Source of the DNA: Croceivirga sp.
GTDB lineage: Bacteria; Bacteroidota; Bacteroidia; Flavobacteriales; Flavobacteriaceae
Length of the DNA: 64,000 nt
Direction of reading: 5' to 3'
Assembly: GCA_028284935.1 (NCBI GenBank)
Contig: JANQQQ010000022.1
Location: forward strand, 62,001-126,000
The notes beneath the pieces were generated by a model. It ran no database searches. It had not been told where the DNA came from and saw nothing but the letters and a program-made list of their open reading frames with translations. Shown in pieces: positions 43,262-51,122 of the stretch. The position numbers and the translations under genes are program-made. Position 1 is the stretch's first letter, and the number at the start of each line of letters is the position of its first letter.

Positions 43262-43292
43262 ATTTTCACCAGTAGACCTTACTTCTTCACCA
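43262..43292 (+). promoter_or_regulatory. AraC-type double half-site F, before the aldo-keto reductase operon
   Basis: ATTTTCACCA (43262-43271) and TTCTTCACCA (43283-43292) repeat with a 21-bp period. A -7-like box CACCTTTG starts 23 bp later (43315-43322). The geometry equals that of sites A-C; the half-site sequence is a variant (compare ATTTTGACCA in site D). An inverted pair ACTGG/CCAGT also overlaps the first copy. Confidence 0.65.
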
Positions 43293-43348
43293 TAAAAACC
43301 CTTCCCATCGGTCCCACCTTTGTACTGTAACTAAAAACACAGTATACA

Positions 43349-44155
43349 ATGCAAACAAATAAAACATTTACACTAGGAGATTTTGAAATCAACAGAATTG
43401 GTTTCGGTACTATGCGAGCAACTACAGGCCCGGGAATCTGGGGAGATACCCCAAACAAAAAAAATGCCATTAAGGTAATTAGAACCGCAATAGAAAATGG
43501 GGTCAATTTTATTGATACCGCAGATGCTTACGGACCTTATACCTCCGAGCTTTTAGTTGCTGAGGCGGTCGCCCCATATAAAGACAAAGTAATGGTCGCC
43601 ACGAAAGGAGGATTTGTTAAATATAAGCCTGGAGCGGTGTTACGTATTGGCCATCCTTATTATTTGAGAACTGCTGTCGAAGGTAGTTTAAGACGATTGG
43701 AAAGGGAAACCATTGACCTCTACTTTCTACATACCGTTGACCCCAATATTCCGATTAAGGAATCTGTAGGGGCTCTTTTGCGACTTCAACAGGAAGGGAA
43801 GATTAAACATATTGGTATTTCCAATGTAACGGTCGAGCAACTGGAAAAAGCACAGTCTGTCGCCAAAATTGAGGCTGTTCAAAATGCCTTTAGCTTTAAA
43901 GACGGACGCTATGAAAATGTGGTTCAAAAAACCAATAACGAAAATATAGCTTTTATAGCGCATACGCCAGTTGCAAAAAATGCCTGGAATGATATGGCTT
44001 TCGCGAAAGCTAGACAAGAAGGTGTTTCTGTAAACCAATTATCATTGTCTTGGTTACTTAACCATTCTCCAAATGTGGTTTCCATTCCTGGTACATCATC
44101 AGAAGACCATTTGATGGAAAACCTATCCTCTCATGATATAAACATCAACTTTTAA
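43349..44155 (+). CDS. aldo/keto reductase
   Basis: The 268-residue NADPH-dependent reductase has the full AKR tetrad: Asp56 and Tyr61 (FIDTADAYGPY), Lys86 (VMVATKGG) and His128 (LYFLHTVDP), plus the GISNVTVEQL segment and the C-terminal cofactor motif SIPGTSSEDHLMENL. It starts a five-gene operon with two exported VOC proteins, an exported hydrolase and a small membrane protein. Substrates are probably reactive carbonyls, but the sequence does not say which. Confidence 0.92.
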   Translation: MQTNKTFTLGDFEINRIGFGTMRATTGPGIWGDTPNKKNAIKVIRTAIENGVNFIDTADAYGPYTSELLVAEAVAPYKDKVMVATKGGFVKYKPGAVLRIGHPYYLRTAVEGSLRRLERETIDLYFLHTVDPNIPIKESVGALLRLQQEGKIKHIGISNVTVEQLEKAQSVAKIEAVQNAFSFKDGRYENVVQKTNNENIAFIAHTPVAKNAWNDMAFAKARQEGVSVNQLSLSWLLNHSPNVVSIPGTSSEDHLMENLSSHDININF

Positions 44156-44186
44156 TTCAAACAATAACTTATAAAATTTAGAAATA

Positions 44187-44723
44187 ATGAAAAAAATAGT
44201 AACAACAATCGCAATCGTAGTAGCAAGTATAGTCATCTACAGTTTTGCAAACAATGAAATCACCAATACTGATAAAGGGTTGGCATCAATGAAAGCCGAC
44301 CATATTGCTATTGGGGTAGTAAATTTTGAAGAAAACGTCACTTTTTACAAAGAAGTAATGGGATTTGAAGAGGAAGTACGCTGGCAAGTAGAAGGGTTGC
44401 CAGACCTTTATTTTGCCTATCTAACGCGAGGCGATTTCAAAATCGAGATTATTGGAAATCCCAAGAGCAAGCCAAAGAACGTTGTACCTAACAACTTTGG
44501 GGAGCATTTATCGCAACAAGGATATGTTCATATCTGTTTTGAGGTCGAAAGCCTTGATGAAACCTTCAAAGAGCTTAACGCAAAGGGTATAAAAACATTT
44601 GTTCCTCACGATTCTTACCCTTTGAATACAACGCACAGACGTAGTGTAGGTTTTATTAAAGACCCAAGCGGTAATGTGATAGAGTTTGCTAACGAACTCA
44701 AAAAAGAAAATAATGAACAATAG
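44187..44723 (+). CDS. exported VOC (glyoxalase/bleomycin-resistance) family protein
   Basis: The 178-residue protein has a signal peptide or anchor (IVTTIAIVVASIVIYSFANN) followed by two beta-alpha-beta-beta-beta modules with metal-ligand candidates in the usual places: His in KADHIAIGV, Glu in FKIEIIG, His in YVHICFEV and Glu in GNVIEFAN. VOC enzymes are normally cytosolic lyases or dioxygenases, so an exported one is uncommon. It lies 31 bp after the reductase and 12 bp before a second VOC gene. Confidence 0.85.
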   Translation: MKKIVTTIAIVVASIVIYSFANNEITNTDKGLASMKADHIAIGVVNFEENVTFYKEVMGFEEEVRWQVEGLPDLYFAYLTRGDFKIEIIGNPKSKPKNVVPNNFGEHLSQQGYVHICFEVESLDETFKELNAKGIKTFVPHDSYPLNTTHRRSVGFIKDPSGNVIEFANELKKENNEQ

Positions 44724-44735
44724 AATTGTGAGATA

Positions 44736-45245
44736 ATGAAAATAATAATAACCCTACTCGTAATGGTTTCAGCATCCTTTTTATACGCACAGGAAAACCA
44801 GTCTGATATGATAACCCATCATATTCGAGAGCAGTTTCGACCACACCATGTCGCTCTGCGAGTGGCAGATGTAGAATCTGCCGTAACGTGGTACAAAGAG
44901 ATTTTTGGCGCAAAGGTTCTTAGAGAATCCAGAGTTCCAGGAATAGACCCTAACATAACAATAGCAATGCTTCAAATAGGATATGATTTTCATATTGAAA
45001 TTGTAGGCGGCGGAAACCCAAAAAGAATACAGCCTAAACGTCCAGCTACTATAAAAGAAGATTTTGCTTATGATGGGTATAAGCATATCGGGTTTATGGT
45101 TAAAGACTATGATAAGGTCATCAAACATCTAAAATCTAATGGTGTGAATGTATTTAGGGAAGTGGTGCGAGAAGACTACGGAGTTCGGATAGCGCTATTT
45201 TATGATATCAACGGATTCATCATTGAGATTTACGCAGAATTATAA
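44736..45245 (+). CDS. second exported VOC family protein
   Basis: The 169-residue paralogue of the preceding gene has a clear signal peptide (IIITLLVMVSASFLYAQ) and ligand candidates His in PHHVALRV, Glu in FHIEIVGG, His in YKHIGFMV and Glu in FIIEIYAEL. The two proteins may form a heterodimer, since VOC active sites are often built between modules. Substrate unknown. Confidence 0.85.
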   Translation: MKIIITLLVMVSASFLYAQENQSDMITHHIREQFRPHHVALRVADVESAVTWYKEIFGAKVLRESRVPGIDPNITIAMLQIGYDFHIEIVGGGNPKRIQPKRPATIKEDFAYDGYKHIGFMVKDYDKVIKHLKSNGVNVFREVVREDYGVRIALFYDINGFIIEIYAEL

Positions 45246-45272
45246 CAAGCACATCAATTTAAAATTTAAAAA

Positions 45273-46145
45273 ATGAAAACTTTAATAATAACAATAGCAT
45301 CATATTTATTTATAACAGTGGTTTTTGGTCAAGCAAAAAAATCTGAACTCATTTTTGAAGATATAGAGGTCTACGGACAGACCTTAAAATATGTTGAAAA
45401 AGGAAAAGGAGAAACGTTGATTTTGTTGCACGGTTTAGGAAGCAATTCCGAACGATGGATTTACAACATTGATGAACTTGCAAAAAAATACAATGTAATT
45501 TCTCTGGAGCAGGTTGGTTTTGGCTATTCAGATAAACCTGTGGTTCCCTATCGCGGAGCAACTTTGGTAGAGTTCCTGAATGAGTTTATGAACCAGAAAG
45601 GGATACAAAAGGTTACCCTAATTGGGAATTCCATGGGTGGATGGGTATCAGCATTATTTGCAGTGACCCATCCTGAAAAATTGGATAAGCTCATTCTTGT
45701 TGACCCTGCTTTTCTATTGGGTTTACCCGAAGATGCCAATGCCGATAACATTTACGCTTTTGCAAATCCTTCGACTATTACAGATATGGACAACTATGTA
45801 AAGCGTATCTACTATCAGAACGAGGAGTTATTAAAACCACAAAACTTGAGAGAGAGTTTAATAAAAAAATTGAGTTGGAATGATGGACATACGGTCTATC
45901 AGATTATTAAATCCCTGATTCAAGGTAAAGATTTAATGATAGATGCATTGCACAATATCAATGCAAAAACCCTTATCATTCATGGACGGCACGACCCTAT
46001 TGTTCCTATGGAAACGATTGAAACGCTCAAAGAACAAATAAAAGACAATATCACGATTATCTACGAAAATAGTGGTCATTCCCCTATGGCGGAAGAGCCT
46101 GAAAAATTCAACGCTGACGTTCTCAAATTTTTAAAAGAAAAATAG
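45273..46145 (+). CDS. exported alpha/beta hydrolase
   Basis: The 290-residue hydrolase has a signal peptide (LIITIASYLFITVVFGQ). It shows the oxyanion HGLGSNSERW, the nucleophile elbow GNSMGGW, the acid in IIHGRHDPIVPMETI and the catalytic His in YENSGHSPMAEEP. It resembles meta-cleavage hydrolases and esterases (MhpC type). With the exported VOC proteins it could form a periplasmic ring-cleavage or ester-degrading pair; this is inferred from context. Confidence 0.88.
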   Translation: MKTLIITIASYLFITVVFGQAKKSELIFEDIEVYGQTLKYVEKGKGETLILLHGLGSNSERWIYNIDELAKKYNVISLEQVGFGYSDKPVVPYRGATLVEFLNEFMNQKGIQKVTLIGNSMGGWVSALFAVTHPEKLDKLILVDPAFLLGLPEDANADNIYAFANPSTITDMDNYVKRIYYQNEELLKPQNLRESLIKKLSWNDGHTVYQIIKSLIQGKDLMIDALHNINAKTLIIHGRHDPIVPMETIETLKEQIKDNITIIYENSGHSPMAEEPEKFNADVLKFLKEK

Positions 46146-46146
46146 A

Positions 46147-46377
46147 ATGAAAAAGTTAAAAAACATACTAATCGTCTGGGTAGCTATTTACCCAACTATT
46201 ACCATAATTCAGTTCCTTTTTGGAGAACTCTTAAATGAATTGCCACTTGTATTACGTACACTTACTTTAACAGGAGTGCTAGTTCCTTTGATGGTCTTTG
46301 TCCTAATTCCATTTTGGACTCGAATTCTTACCACTAGGCCCAAAATTAAGAGCTTAAAGAATAGACCCTTAAGATAG
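46147..46377 (+). CDS. small two-span membrane protein
   Basis: The 76-residue protein starts one base after the hydrolase stop, so it is the last gene of that operon. It has two hydrophobic spans (ILIVWVAIYPTITIIQFLF and TLTLTGVLVPLMVFVLIPF) and a basic tail. Family not recognised with certainty; similar short proteins are annotated as hypothetical in flavobacteria. Confidence 0.7.
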   Translation: MKKLKNILIVWVAIYPTITIIQFLFGELLNELPLVLRTLTLTGVLVPLMVFVLIPFWTRILTTRPKIKSLKNRPLR

Positions 46378-46435
46378 TGGTCAACCCCTTTTCCAAAATC
46401 GTCCTTTCATACTTAAAATCAAGCTAGGATATTAT

Positions 46436-46466
46436 ATTTTGGTCATTTTCCAAATGTTTTCGGTTA
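46436..46466 (+). promoter_or_regulatory. AraC-type double half-site C
   Basis: ATTTTGGTCA (46436-46445) and TTTTCGGTTA (46457-46466) have a 21-bp period. The -7 box TAACTTTG (46489-46496) matches the consensus exactly and starts 23 bp after the second copy. It drives the 85-residue membrane protein gene at 46522. Confidence 0.72.
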
Positions 46467-46521
46467 TCCTCGAGGGGACCTCTGATTTTAACTTTGTTAT
46501 GAATTTAAAGCCATAGGAATA

Positions 46522-46779
46522 ATGAAAACAGAATACAACAATATCCACAGACCTTCCCTCCTCTACCATATCATTGAAGAAATGTTGTTCTTAGTGGAGG
46601 CAAGGAAGTTAAAATACTATTTATCCAATAGTTTAAACCGATTTTCAACCAAGGTAAAATTAAGATACAAAAAACTAATCAAGAATGAACTGACCCAAGC
46701 TTCCTTGTTGTTAACTGGTTATATGACCTTTTCAAGCTTACTTTTGTTTGTTGCCTATAAGCTTGTGCTAATCTTTTAG
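46522..46779 (+). CDS. 85-residue putative membrane protein under site C
   Basis: The protein has a basic, helical N-terminal two-thirds (ARKLKYYLSNSLNRF, KVKLRYKKLIKNEL) and one C-terminal membrane span (LLTGYMTFSSLLLFVAYKLV). The family is unknown. It has its own strong promoter with an AraC-type site, so it is probably part of the same response as the efflux genes. The ATG lies 26 bp after the -7 box. Confidence 0.62.
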   Translation: MKTEYNNIHRPSLLYHIIEEMLFLVEARKLKYYLSNSLNRFSTKVKLRYKKLIKNELTQASLLLTGYMTFSSLLLFVAYKLVLIF

Positions 46780-46843
46780 TCCGTAATTAAATAACTGGTG
46801 TCCAAGGAAGTCCATGACTGATTTCGAAATAGATATCTATTAG

Positions 46844-46876
46844 ATTTTGGTCGTTTTTAAAATAACCATATCTTTA
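46844..46876 (+). promoter_or_regulatory. single half-site and -7-like box before the AraC gene
   Basis: ATTTTGGTCG (46844-46853) lacks a partner 21 bp away on either side. TATCTTTA (46869-46876) is one base from the -7 consensus and lies just before the ATG at 46880. The half-site overlaps the -33 position, which could give autoregulation. Confidence 0.45.
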
Positions 46877-46879
46877 GTT

Positions 46880-47770
46880 ATGGCCAAAAAGAATATTCCA
46901 GTATTCGAGACCAGTAATGATATTCACGCTGCGACGGGTTTTGACCACCGTAGCCATATCCCGGGATTTGACATTTTTACCATGGAATCCCTGGAACCTT
47001 CGGCAAGACGTTGTATGCCCCCCTACAGACAGGGGTATTATCAAATAGGTATTTTGAGTGAATCTGCAGGTTCAAGTATAAATTTGAATACCAACGCCGT
47101 GGATTTGGAACAATTTCCACTTTGGTTCGTGGTACCGGGACAAGTTTTTTCCTGGGTACGCAATCCGGAAACAAAGGGTATCCACATCCAGTTTCGCAAA
47201 GAGTTCATATCCCAAACCGTACCCCAGTTAACTGAGACATTTCCTTTTTTAAAAATTACGGAAAACAGTGTTTTCCTAATGACACCTGAAGAGCAAAATT
47301 CGCTTGAAACCGATATGGAACGTATGCTCTCCGTTTTTGAAAATCCACATCCTTATCAAGAGAAAATGTTGGAAGGAATGCTTGTGGCACTCTTGTACAA
47401 TTGCAAATCCATTTATGAACGGTTCAAGACTAAAGAAAGTCATTTAAGCCGAAAGCAGGTTCTTTCCCAACAGTATCAGCATTTGGTTGATAAGCTTTAT
47501 ATAGATTCGAAAAGCGTACACGAATATGCTAGTAAACTAAATGTAACCCCAAATTACCTTACGACCATAATAAAGGAGGTAACGGGTAAAAGCGCCAAAG
47601 ACATCATTCAAGAACGTATATTTTTGGAAAGCAAGACAATGCTATCTTTTACGGGTATGGATGTGGCTGAAATTGCCTATCAACTTAACTTCCAAGAGCC
47701 AACCCATTTTACCAGATTCTTTAAAAAATATAGCGGTACTACACCCAATAAATTCAGACAGTCTTTATAG
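46880..47770 (+). CDS. AraC family transcriptional regulator
   Basis: The start was moved to ATG 46880 (MAKKNIPVFETSND); an upstream in-frame TTG at 46847 lies inside the promoter. The 296-residue protein has an N-terminal cupin-like domain and a C-terminal AraC double HTH (SVHEYASKLNVTPNYLTTII and DVAEIAYQLNFQEPTHFTRFF). Sites C and D flank the gene closely, which makes it the leading candidate for the protein that reads the ATTTTGGTCA-type half-sites. Confidence 0.88.
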   Translation: MAKKNIPVFETSNDIHAATGFDHRSHIPGFDIFTMESLEPSARRCMPPYRQGYYQIGILSESAGSSINLNTNAVDLEQFPLWFVVPGQVFSWVRNPETKGIHIQFRKEFISQTVPQLTETFPFLKITENSVFLMTPEEQNSLETDMERMLSVFENPHPYQEKMLEGMLVALLYNCKSIYERFKTKESHLSRKQVLSQQYQHLVDKLYIDSKSVHEYASKLNVTPNYLTTIIKEVTGKSAKDIIQERIFLESKTMLSFTGMDVAEIAYQLNFQEPTHFTRFFKKYSGTTPNKFRQSL

Positions 47771-47775
47771 ATTAC

Positions 47776-47806
47776 ATTTTGACCATTTTACAGTGAAAAG
47801 TGGTTA
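47776..47806 (+). promoter_or_regulatory. AraC-type double half-site D, before the SDR gene
   Basis: ATTTTGACCA (47776-47785) and AAAGTGGTTA (47797-47806) keep the 21-bp period. A -7-like box GAGATTTG (47828-47835) starts 22 bp after the second copy. This is the most divergent member of the set. Confidence 0.55.
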
Positions 47807-47862
47807 TTTATCCAACCGTCTTGTGCCGAGATTTGTATTATAATTTTTAAAGGCATTGCAAA

Positions 47863-48519
47863 ATGGAAAATAAACCTATTGCACTTATCACTGAAGCAGG
47901 AAATGGATTGAGTTTAAAATTTGCATCTATTTTAATTGAAAAAGGATATAAGGTCATTATAGCTGCAAAAAGAAATTCCTATTCGGAACTAATGGAACAA
48001 AGTTTAGGAGAAATCAGGGTACTTGAATCTGATTTCACTGAAATTGGTGAGGGAGTAAAAATCTATTCTTACATCATGACACATTTTGGTAAATTGGATA
48101 TCTTGATCAATAATGCTGAAATAGCAAATGGCTTTGGTCAAAAACTTACTGAGTTGAATTTAAGGGAGATAAAACAGCTTTTCGATGAGAATCTATTTTC
48201 TACCATTAATCTTTCGAAAGCGCTAATGCCCATGCTTGAAAAAAGCAACAGCGCAAGAATCATTAATATTACCAGCGGTCTAGGAAATATCCAAAGGATG
48301 ACAGACGAAGAATATCCTTATTCGAACTATAAAATGACTGCGTATTCCATGTCAAAGGCGGCCCTGGACATGTTTACCGTACTTTTGGAGAAAGAGTTAA
48401 GACTTACCACTGTAAAGGTCCATGGTTTTGATCCAGTGAGGATTAAAAATTGTACTCATAACAGTGTTTCGATATGTAACAAGGTAGAGAAGGAGCTACT
48501 TGAGTTGTTGGAAATATAG
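47863..48519 (+). CDS. SDR family oxidoreductase
   Basis: The 218-residue short-chain dehydrogenase starts PIALITEAGNGLSLKFASIL, a variant of the TGxxxGxG loop in which the second position is Glu and the glycines are spaced TEAGNGLSL. It has LINNAEIANGFG (NNAG variant NNAE), a Ser in INITSGLGNI and Tyr-x3-Lys in YSMSKAALDM. It resembles carbonyl-reductase-type SDRs but is short at the C-terminus. Cofactor binding may be altered. It lies behind site D. Confidence 0.78.
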   Translation: MENKPIALITEAGNGLSLKFASILIEKGYKVIIAAKRNSYSELMEQSLGEIRVLESDFTEIGEGVKIYSYIMTHFGKLDILINNAEIANGFGQKLTELNLREIKQLFDENLFSTINLSKALMPMLEKSNSARIINITSGLGNIQRMTDEEYPYSNYKMTAYSMSKAALDMFTVLLEKELRLTTVKVHGFDPVRIKNCTHNSVSICNKVEKELLELLEI

Positions 48520-48583
48520 CCAATAGTTAATTTAAATTCCTAAATAGATTTATAATTTTCAAAAACCATTTACTTTTCTTTCA

Positions 48584-49132
48584 TTAATACGAATCATTCT
48601 CTACATCGACATCTTTCCAAGATGGAAGGACAATTCCTTTCAGTCTCATATGGACAATCACATTACTGTAGTGTATTAGAGAATGAAGAACTGAAGAATC
48701 GAGTATACCACCTGCGAGTTGCATAACCCTAATAAATTTAACTAACATCTCCTTTTCTATTTTTGTCATGTTTTCCCTGGCTTTCAATAAACGCTCAAAG
48801 GATTTTTTAAGGGCTTTGATTATTTCTGGTTTCGTAGGTACTATTTCTGATATAGATTCTGATTCACCTCTAGCAATAGCAATCATTTCAAAGTTTGATA
48901 TGGCTATATGAGCTAATAGCTCCCCCAAACTACGAACCTCGGGGGTCGGTCAAAATGAATAATAGTTTTCTGGTATTTGCTACGCTGCGGTTACAATGAT
49001 TTGTTCATAGTAAGCTGCCGCAAAATCTAGGCTTGATATCTGCTCTTTGGGCAAACTTTTTTCCTGCCCTAAGGAGAAATTGATAAAAATTACTGTGAAA
49101 AATAAAAATACATTGGTCTTTAGCGGTTTCAC
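48584..49132 (-). pseudogene. DinB-family protein, inactivated by two in-frame stop codons
   Basis: One continuous frame reads from a GTG at 49132 to a stop at 48584, broken by TAG (48980-48982) and TGA (48950-48952) and otherwise intact. The N-terminus is a signal peptide (KTNVFLFFTVIFINFSLGQ). Across the stops the sequence reads TAA*QIPENYYSF*PTPEVRSLGELLAHI, which is the typical exported DinB start. The C-terminus has HSLIHYSNVIVHMRLKGIV, with the usual His ligands. Both stops are single-base changes from sense codons. DinB-fold proteins are metal-dependent thiol or hydrolytic enzymes. The 3' part could still be translated from the ATG at 48886 as a fragment of about 100 residues. Confidence 0.82.
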
Positions 49133-49411
49133 ACGATAAAATTTGTACTGTTAAATCCAATTATGTCCTTCCAATTAAATGGACTCAAAAGAATTGGAAA
49201 GAGTTGCCTCTTCTAAAAAATGAGATGCCAATAGCTAACAATCATGCTTTGCTACTGTGCTACTGTGCTACTGTGCTACTGTAATCTATGGACACTATTT
49301 TCAAGTCTTCCAAAACGGCGAATCAATAAGGCATATTTACAAGAAAGAGCAAATTCCCGAAAATCGTTCGTTTAAGAAAACCTAGTTAAACTAGACTTGA
49401 ACACTTCTTCA
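49133..49411. other. intergenic region with a short tandem repeat
   Basis: There is no convincing gene here. A 41-codon plus-strand ORF runs through the repeat at 49251-49282 but has no homology I recognise. The region probably includes the promoter of the decayed DinB gene. Confidence 0.5.
49251..49282. repeat. 4 x 8-bp tandem repeat (GCTACTGT)
   Basis: Four perfect head-to-tail copies of GCTACTGT occupy 49251-49282. They lie outside recognised genes, between the DinB pseudogene and the acetolactate-decarboxylase-like gene. Confidence 0.92.
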
Positions 49412-50170
49412 CTACTTTGGTAAAAAGAGTATTGCACCTCTTGAAATGGAAATATCATCTATGTGGCCTGAAGTACTACCATCCGCTTTAATAAAATGAA
49501 GATGGGTTCGCTTACCAGGATGGGTGAGCTTACCCATTCTTTTTGTATTCACCCAAAATCCAATGATTTTGATGTCCTCATTTTTCAAAATAAATCTTTG
49601 TTTTGCCTTCCTATGCTCCTTCATATTATGCGGGGCGTCGTCCATCTTAAAAATGATATGGTACTCTAAAAATTTTGGTGCCGTTTCAATTCTAAAGGGA
49701 TAAGCCTTTTCAGTATCCATTCCGTTTTTGGACAATGCGCTTTGGACATATTCCTCTATGGCATCCAATCCATTTAAATCCTCGGTTATTTCCATTTTCT
49801 GCCAACTAGCTTGATTGGCCTTTAGCAGAAAGATGGCCTTGGTTTGCTTAGAATCATTGACCTTTGGTCGTCCATTCTTAACAGTGGAAATGGATACTTC
49901 ATCATCATAAATGGTTACTTCACCTTGCAGACCCTCCACAGGTCCTATAGCGTAGTTGTGCTTTTTCGAAAGCAGGGTGTCAAGTCTGACTGTCGCATTT
50001 AAATTATTCTGATCGATAATCATTTGACGATTACCATAACTGGTCAGGTTGTTTTCTGTTTTTTCAGAGCAACCCATTAGTGATACAAAGGTAAGTACCA
50101 GCCAAAGTCTGATTGGTTTGACCATACCATCTTTAATTTTTGCTTGTGCTGTTTTGTAACCTGACCTCAT
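49412..50170 (-). CDS. alpha-acetolactate decarboxylase-family lipoprotein
   Basis: The protein has a lipobox (LTFVSLMGCSEK) and the AlDC pattern: GPVEGLQGEVTIYDDEVSIS in the N-terminal half and the zinc site THLHFIKADGSTSGHIDD with His-x-His-x10-His, the spacing of Bacillus/Brevibacillus AlDC. AlDC turns acetolactate into acetoin. An anchored form in the envelope may act on a different 2-hydroxy-3-oxo acid. The ATG at 50170 overlaps the upstream stop as ATGA (252 residues); a second Met at 50125 gives a more typical lipoprotein signal (237 residues). Confidence 0.76.
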   Translation of the reverse strand: MRSGYKTAQAKIKDGMVKPIRLWLVLTFVSLMGCSEKTENNLTSYGNRQMIIDQNNLNATVRLDTLLSKKHNYAIGPVEGLQGEVTIYDDEVSISTVKNGRPKVNDSKQTKAIFLLKANQASWQKMEITEDLNGLDAIEEYVQSALSKNGMDTEKAYPFRIETAPKFLEYHIIFKMDDAPHNMKEHRKAKQRFILKNEDIKIIGFWVNTKRMGKLTHPGKRTHLHFIKADGSTSGHIDDISISRGAILFLPK

Positions 50171-51027
50171 TTGTTATAATCTGTTTTCAATTCTGATTCT
50201 TCCATTTTGGCCTTTTCAAAAATCGGGTCGGCCATTGTAGCATACATTGTTTGCATAAAGTGTAATACCTCTGGTTTTGTTTTTTCAACACTTCCGCCCT
50301 CTATTGGAGGTGCGGGGTCATATTCCATATCCAACATAACGGCCTGGGTATAATCTTCCCCCGTGAGTTCAGCGAGTATGGCCAGTGACATATCCATACC
50401 TGCGGTAACTCCCGCGGATGTCCAATATTTTCCATCCTGAGTATAGCGCTCACCGGTAAAACTAGCACCGTTTTCTGTCAATATCTCTTTCGCTCGAAAC
50501 CAGTTTCCAAAAGCCTTTTTACCTTTTAACAATCCTGTTTTTCCCAAAATCCAACCACCAGTGCAAACACTTGTTGTATACTGTGTCGTTTTATCAATAT
50601 CACGAATCCATTGTAACAGCTCATCATTGTATGCATTTTCAATTGTTTGCTTGAAGCCACCGGGTACCACAAGAATATCTAAACTATCTACTTGGTCAAT
50701 AGTGGTATCCGGTACAAATTCCAATCCCATTACTGTTTTAATGTTTCCGGGTTTCAAGGCAACGGTAACCACATTTGTTCCCATGATATTTTTAAACACA
50801 TACCGTGGTCCTAAAGCATCTAAATCGTTAACACCTTCATAGACCAGGATTCCAACATTTTTTACACTATGGTCTTTTATCCTTACCAGTTGCATCGCTT
50901 CCTCATGGGTCATATTCTCGACATCTAAGGATTGGTTTGCGACTTCCTGTTGCACTTTGCCCTTTTTTTTATTTTGACAAGAGCTTAAGCATATGATTAC
51001 TAACACAGTAGTTATTATTCTTTTCAT
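50167..51027 (-). CDS. DJ-1/PfpI family lipoprotein (isonitrile-hydratase-like)
   Basis: The 286-residue protein has a lipobox (VLVIICLSSCQNK). The class-I-glutamine-amidotransferase-like fold follows: VGILVYEGVNDLDALGPRYVF with the acidic partner, and the nucleophile Cys in YTTSVCTGGWILGKTGLLKG. It is closest to the branch of stand-alone proteins and AraC-linked sensors that includes isonitrile hydratase. A C-terminal extension of about 60 residues (AVMLDMEYDPAPPIEGG) is typical of Bacteroidota members. It is translationally coupled to the AlDC-like gene. Confidence 0.84.
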   Translation of the reverse strand: MKRIITTVLVIICLSSCQNKKKGKVQQEVANQSLDVENMTHEEAMQLVRIKDHSVKNVGILVYEGVNDLDALGPRYVFKNIMGTNVVTVALKPGNIKTVMGLEFVPDTTIDQVDSLDILVVPGGFKQTIENAYNDELLQWIRDIDKTTQYTTSVCTGGWILGKTGLLKGKKAFGNWFRAKEILTENGASFTGERYTQDGKYWTSAGVTAGMDMSLAILAELTGEDYTQAVMLDMEYDPAPPIEGGSVEKTKPEVLHFMQTMYATMADPIFEKAKMEESELKTDYNK

Positions 51028-51122
51028 TTATGATTTTGATTAAAAATGAATCCACATAAGTGGACATAATACTCTGATAGCTATAATTTTTACAGCTACT
51101 TATAAAACTTGGACTTTTAGTA

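Noticed and set aside
48584..48928. Intact 114-residue hypothetical gene
   Set aside because: The frame extends upstream through two stops into a signal peptide, so this is the 3' part of a broken DinB gene; its apparent start is a TTG.
48950..48982. Programmed stop-codon read-through or selenocysteine in the DinB gene
   Set aside because: Two different stops 33 bp apart, no SECIS-like structure seen, and positions that are Lys/Arg/Gln-type in relatives; point mutations are simpler.
49251..49282. CRISPR-like array
   Set aside because: Units are 8 bp with no spacers and no cas genes; it is a simple tandem repeat.
49244..49370. 41-codon ORF through the GCTACTGT repeat
   Set aside because: The translation is driven by the repeat, with no promoter, no homology and no continuation into a domain.
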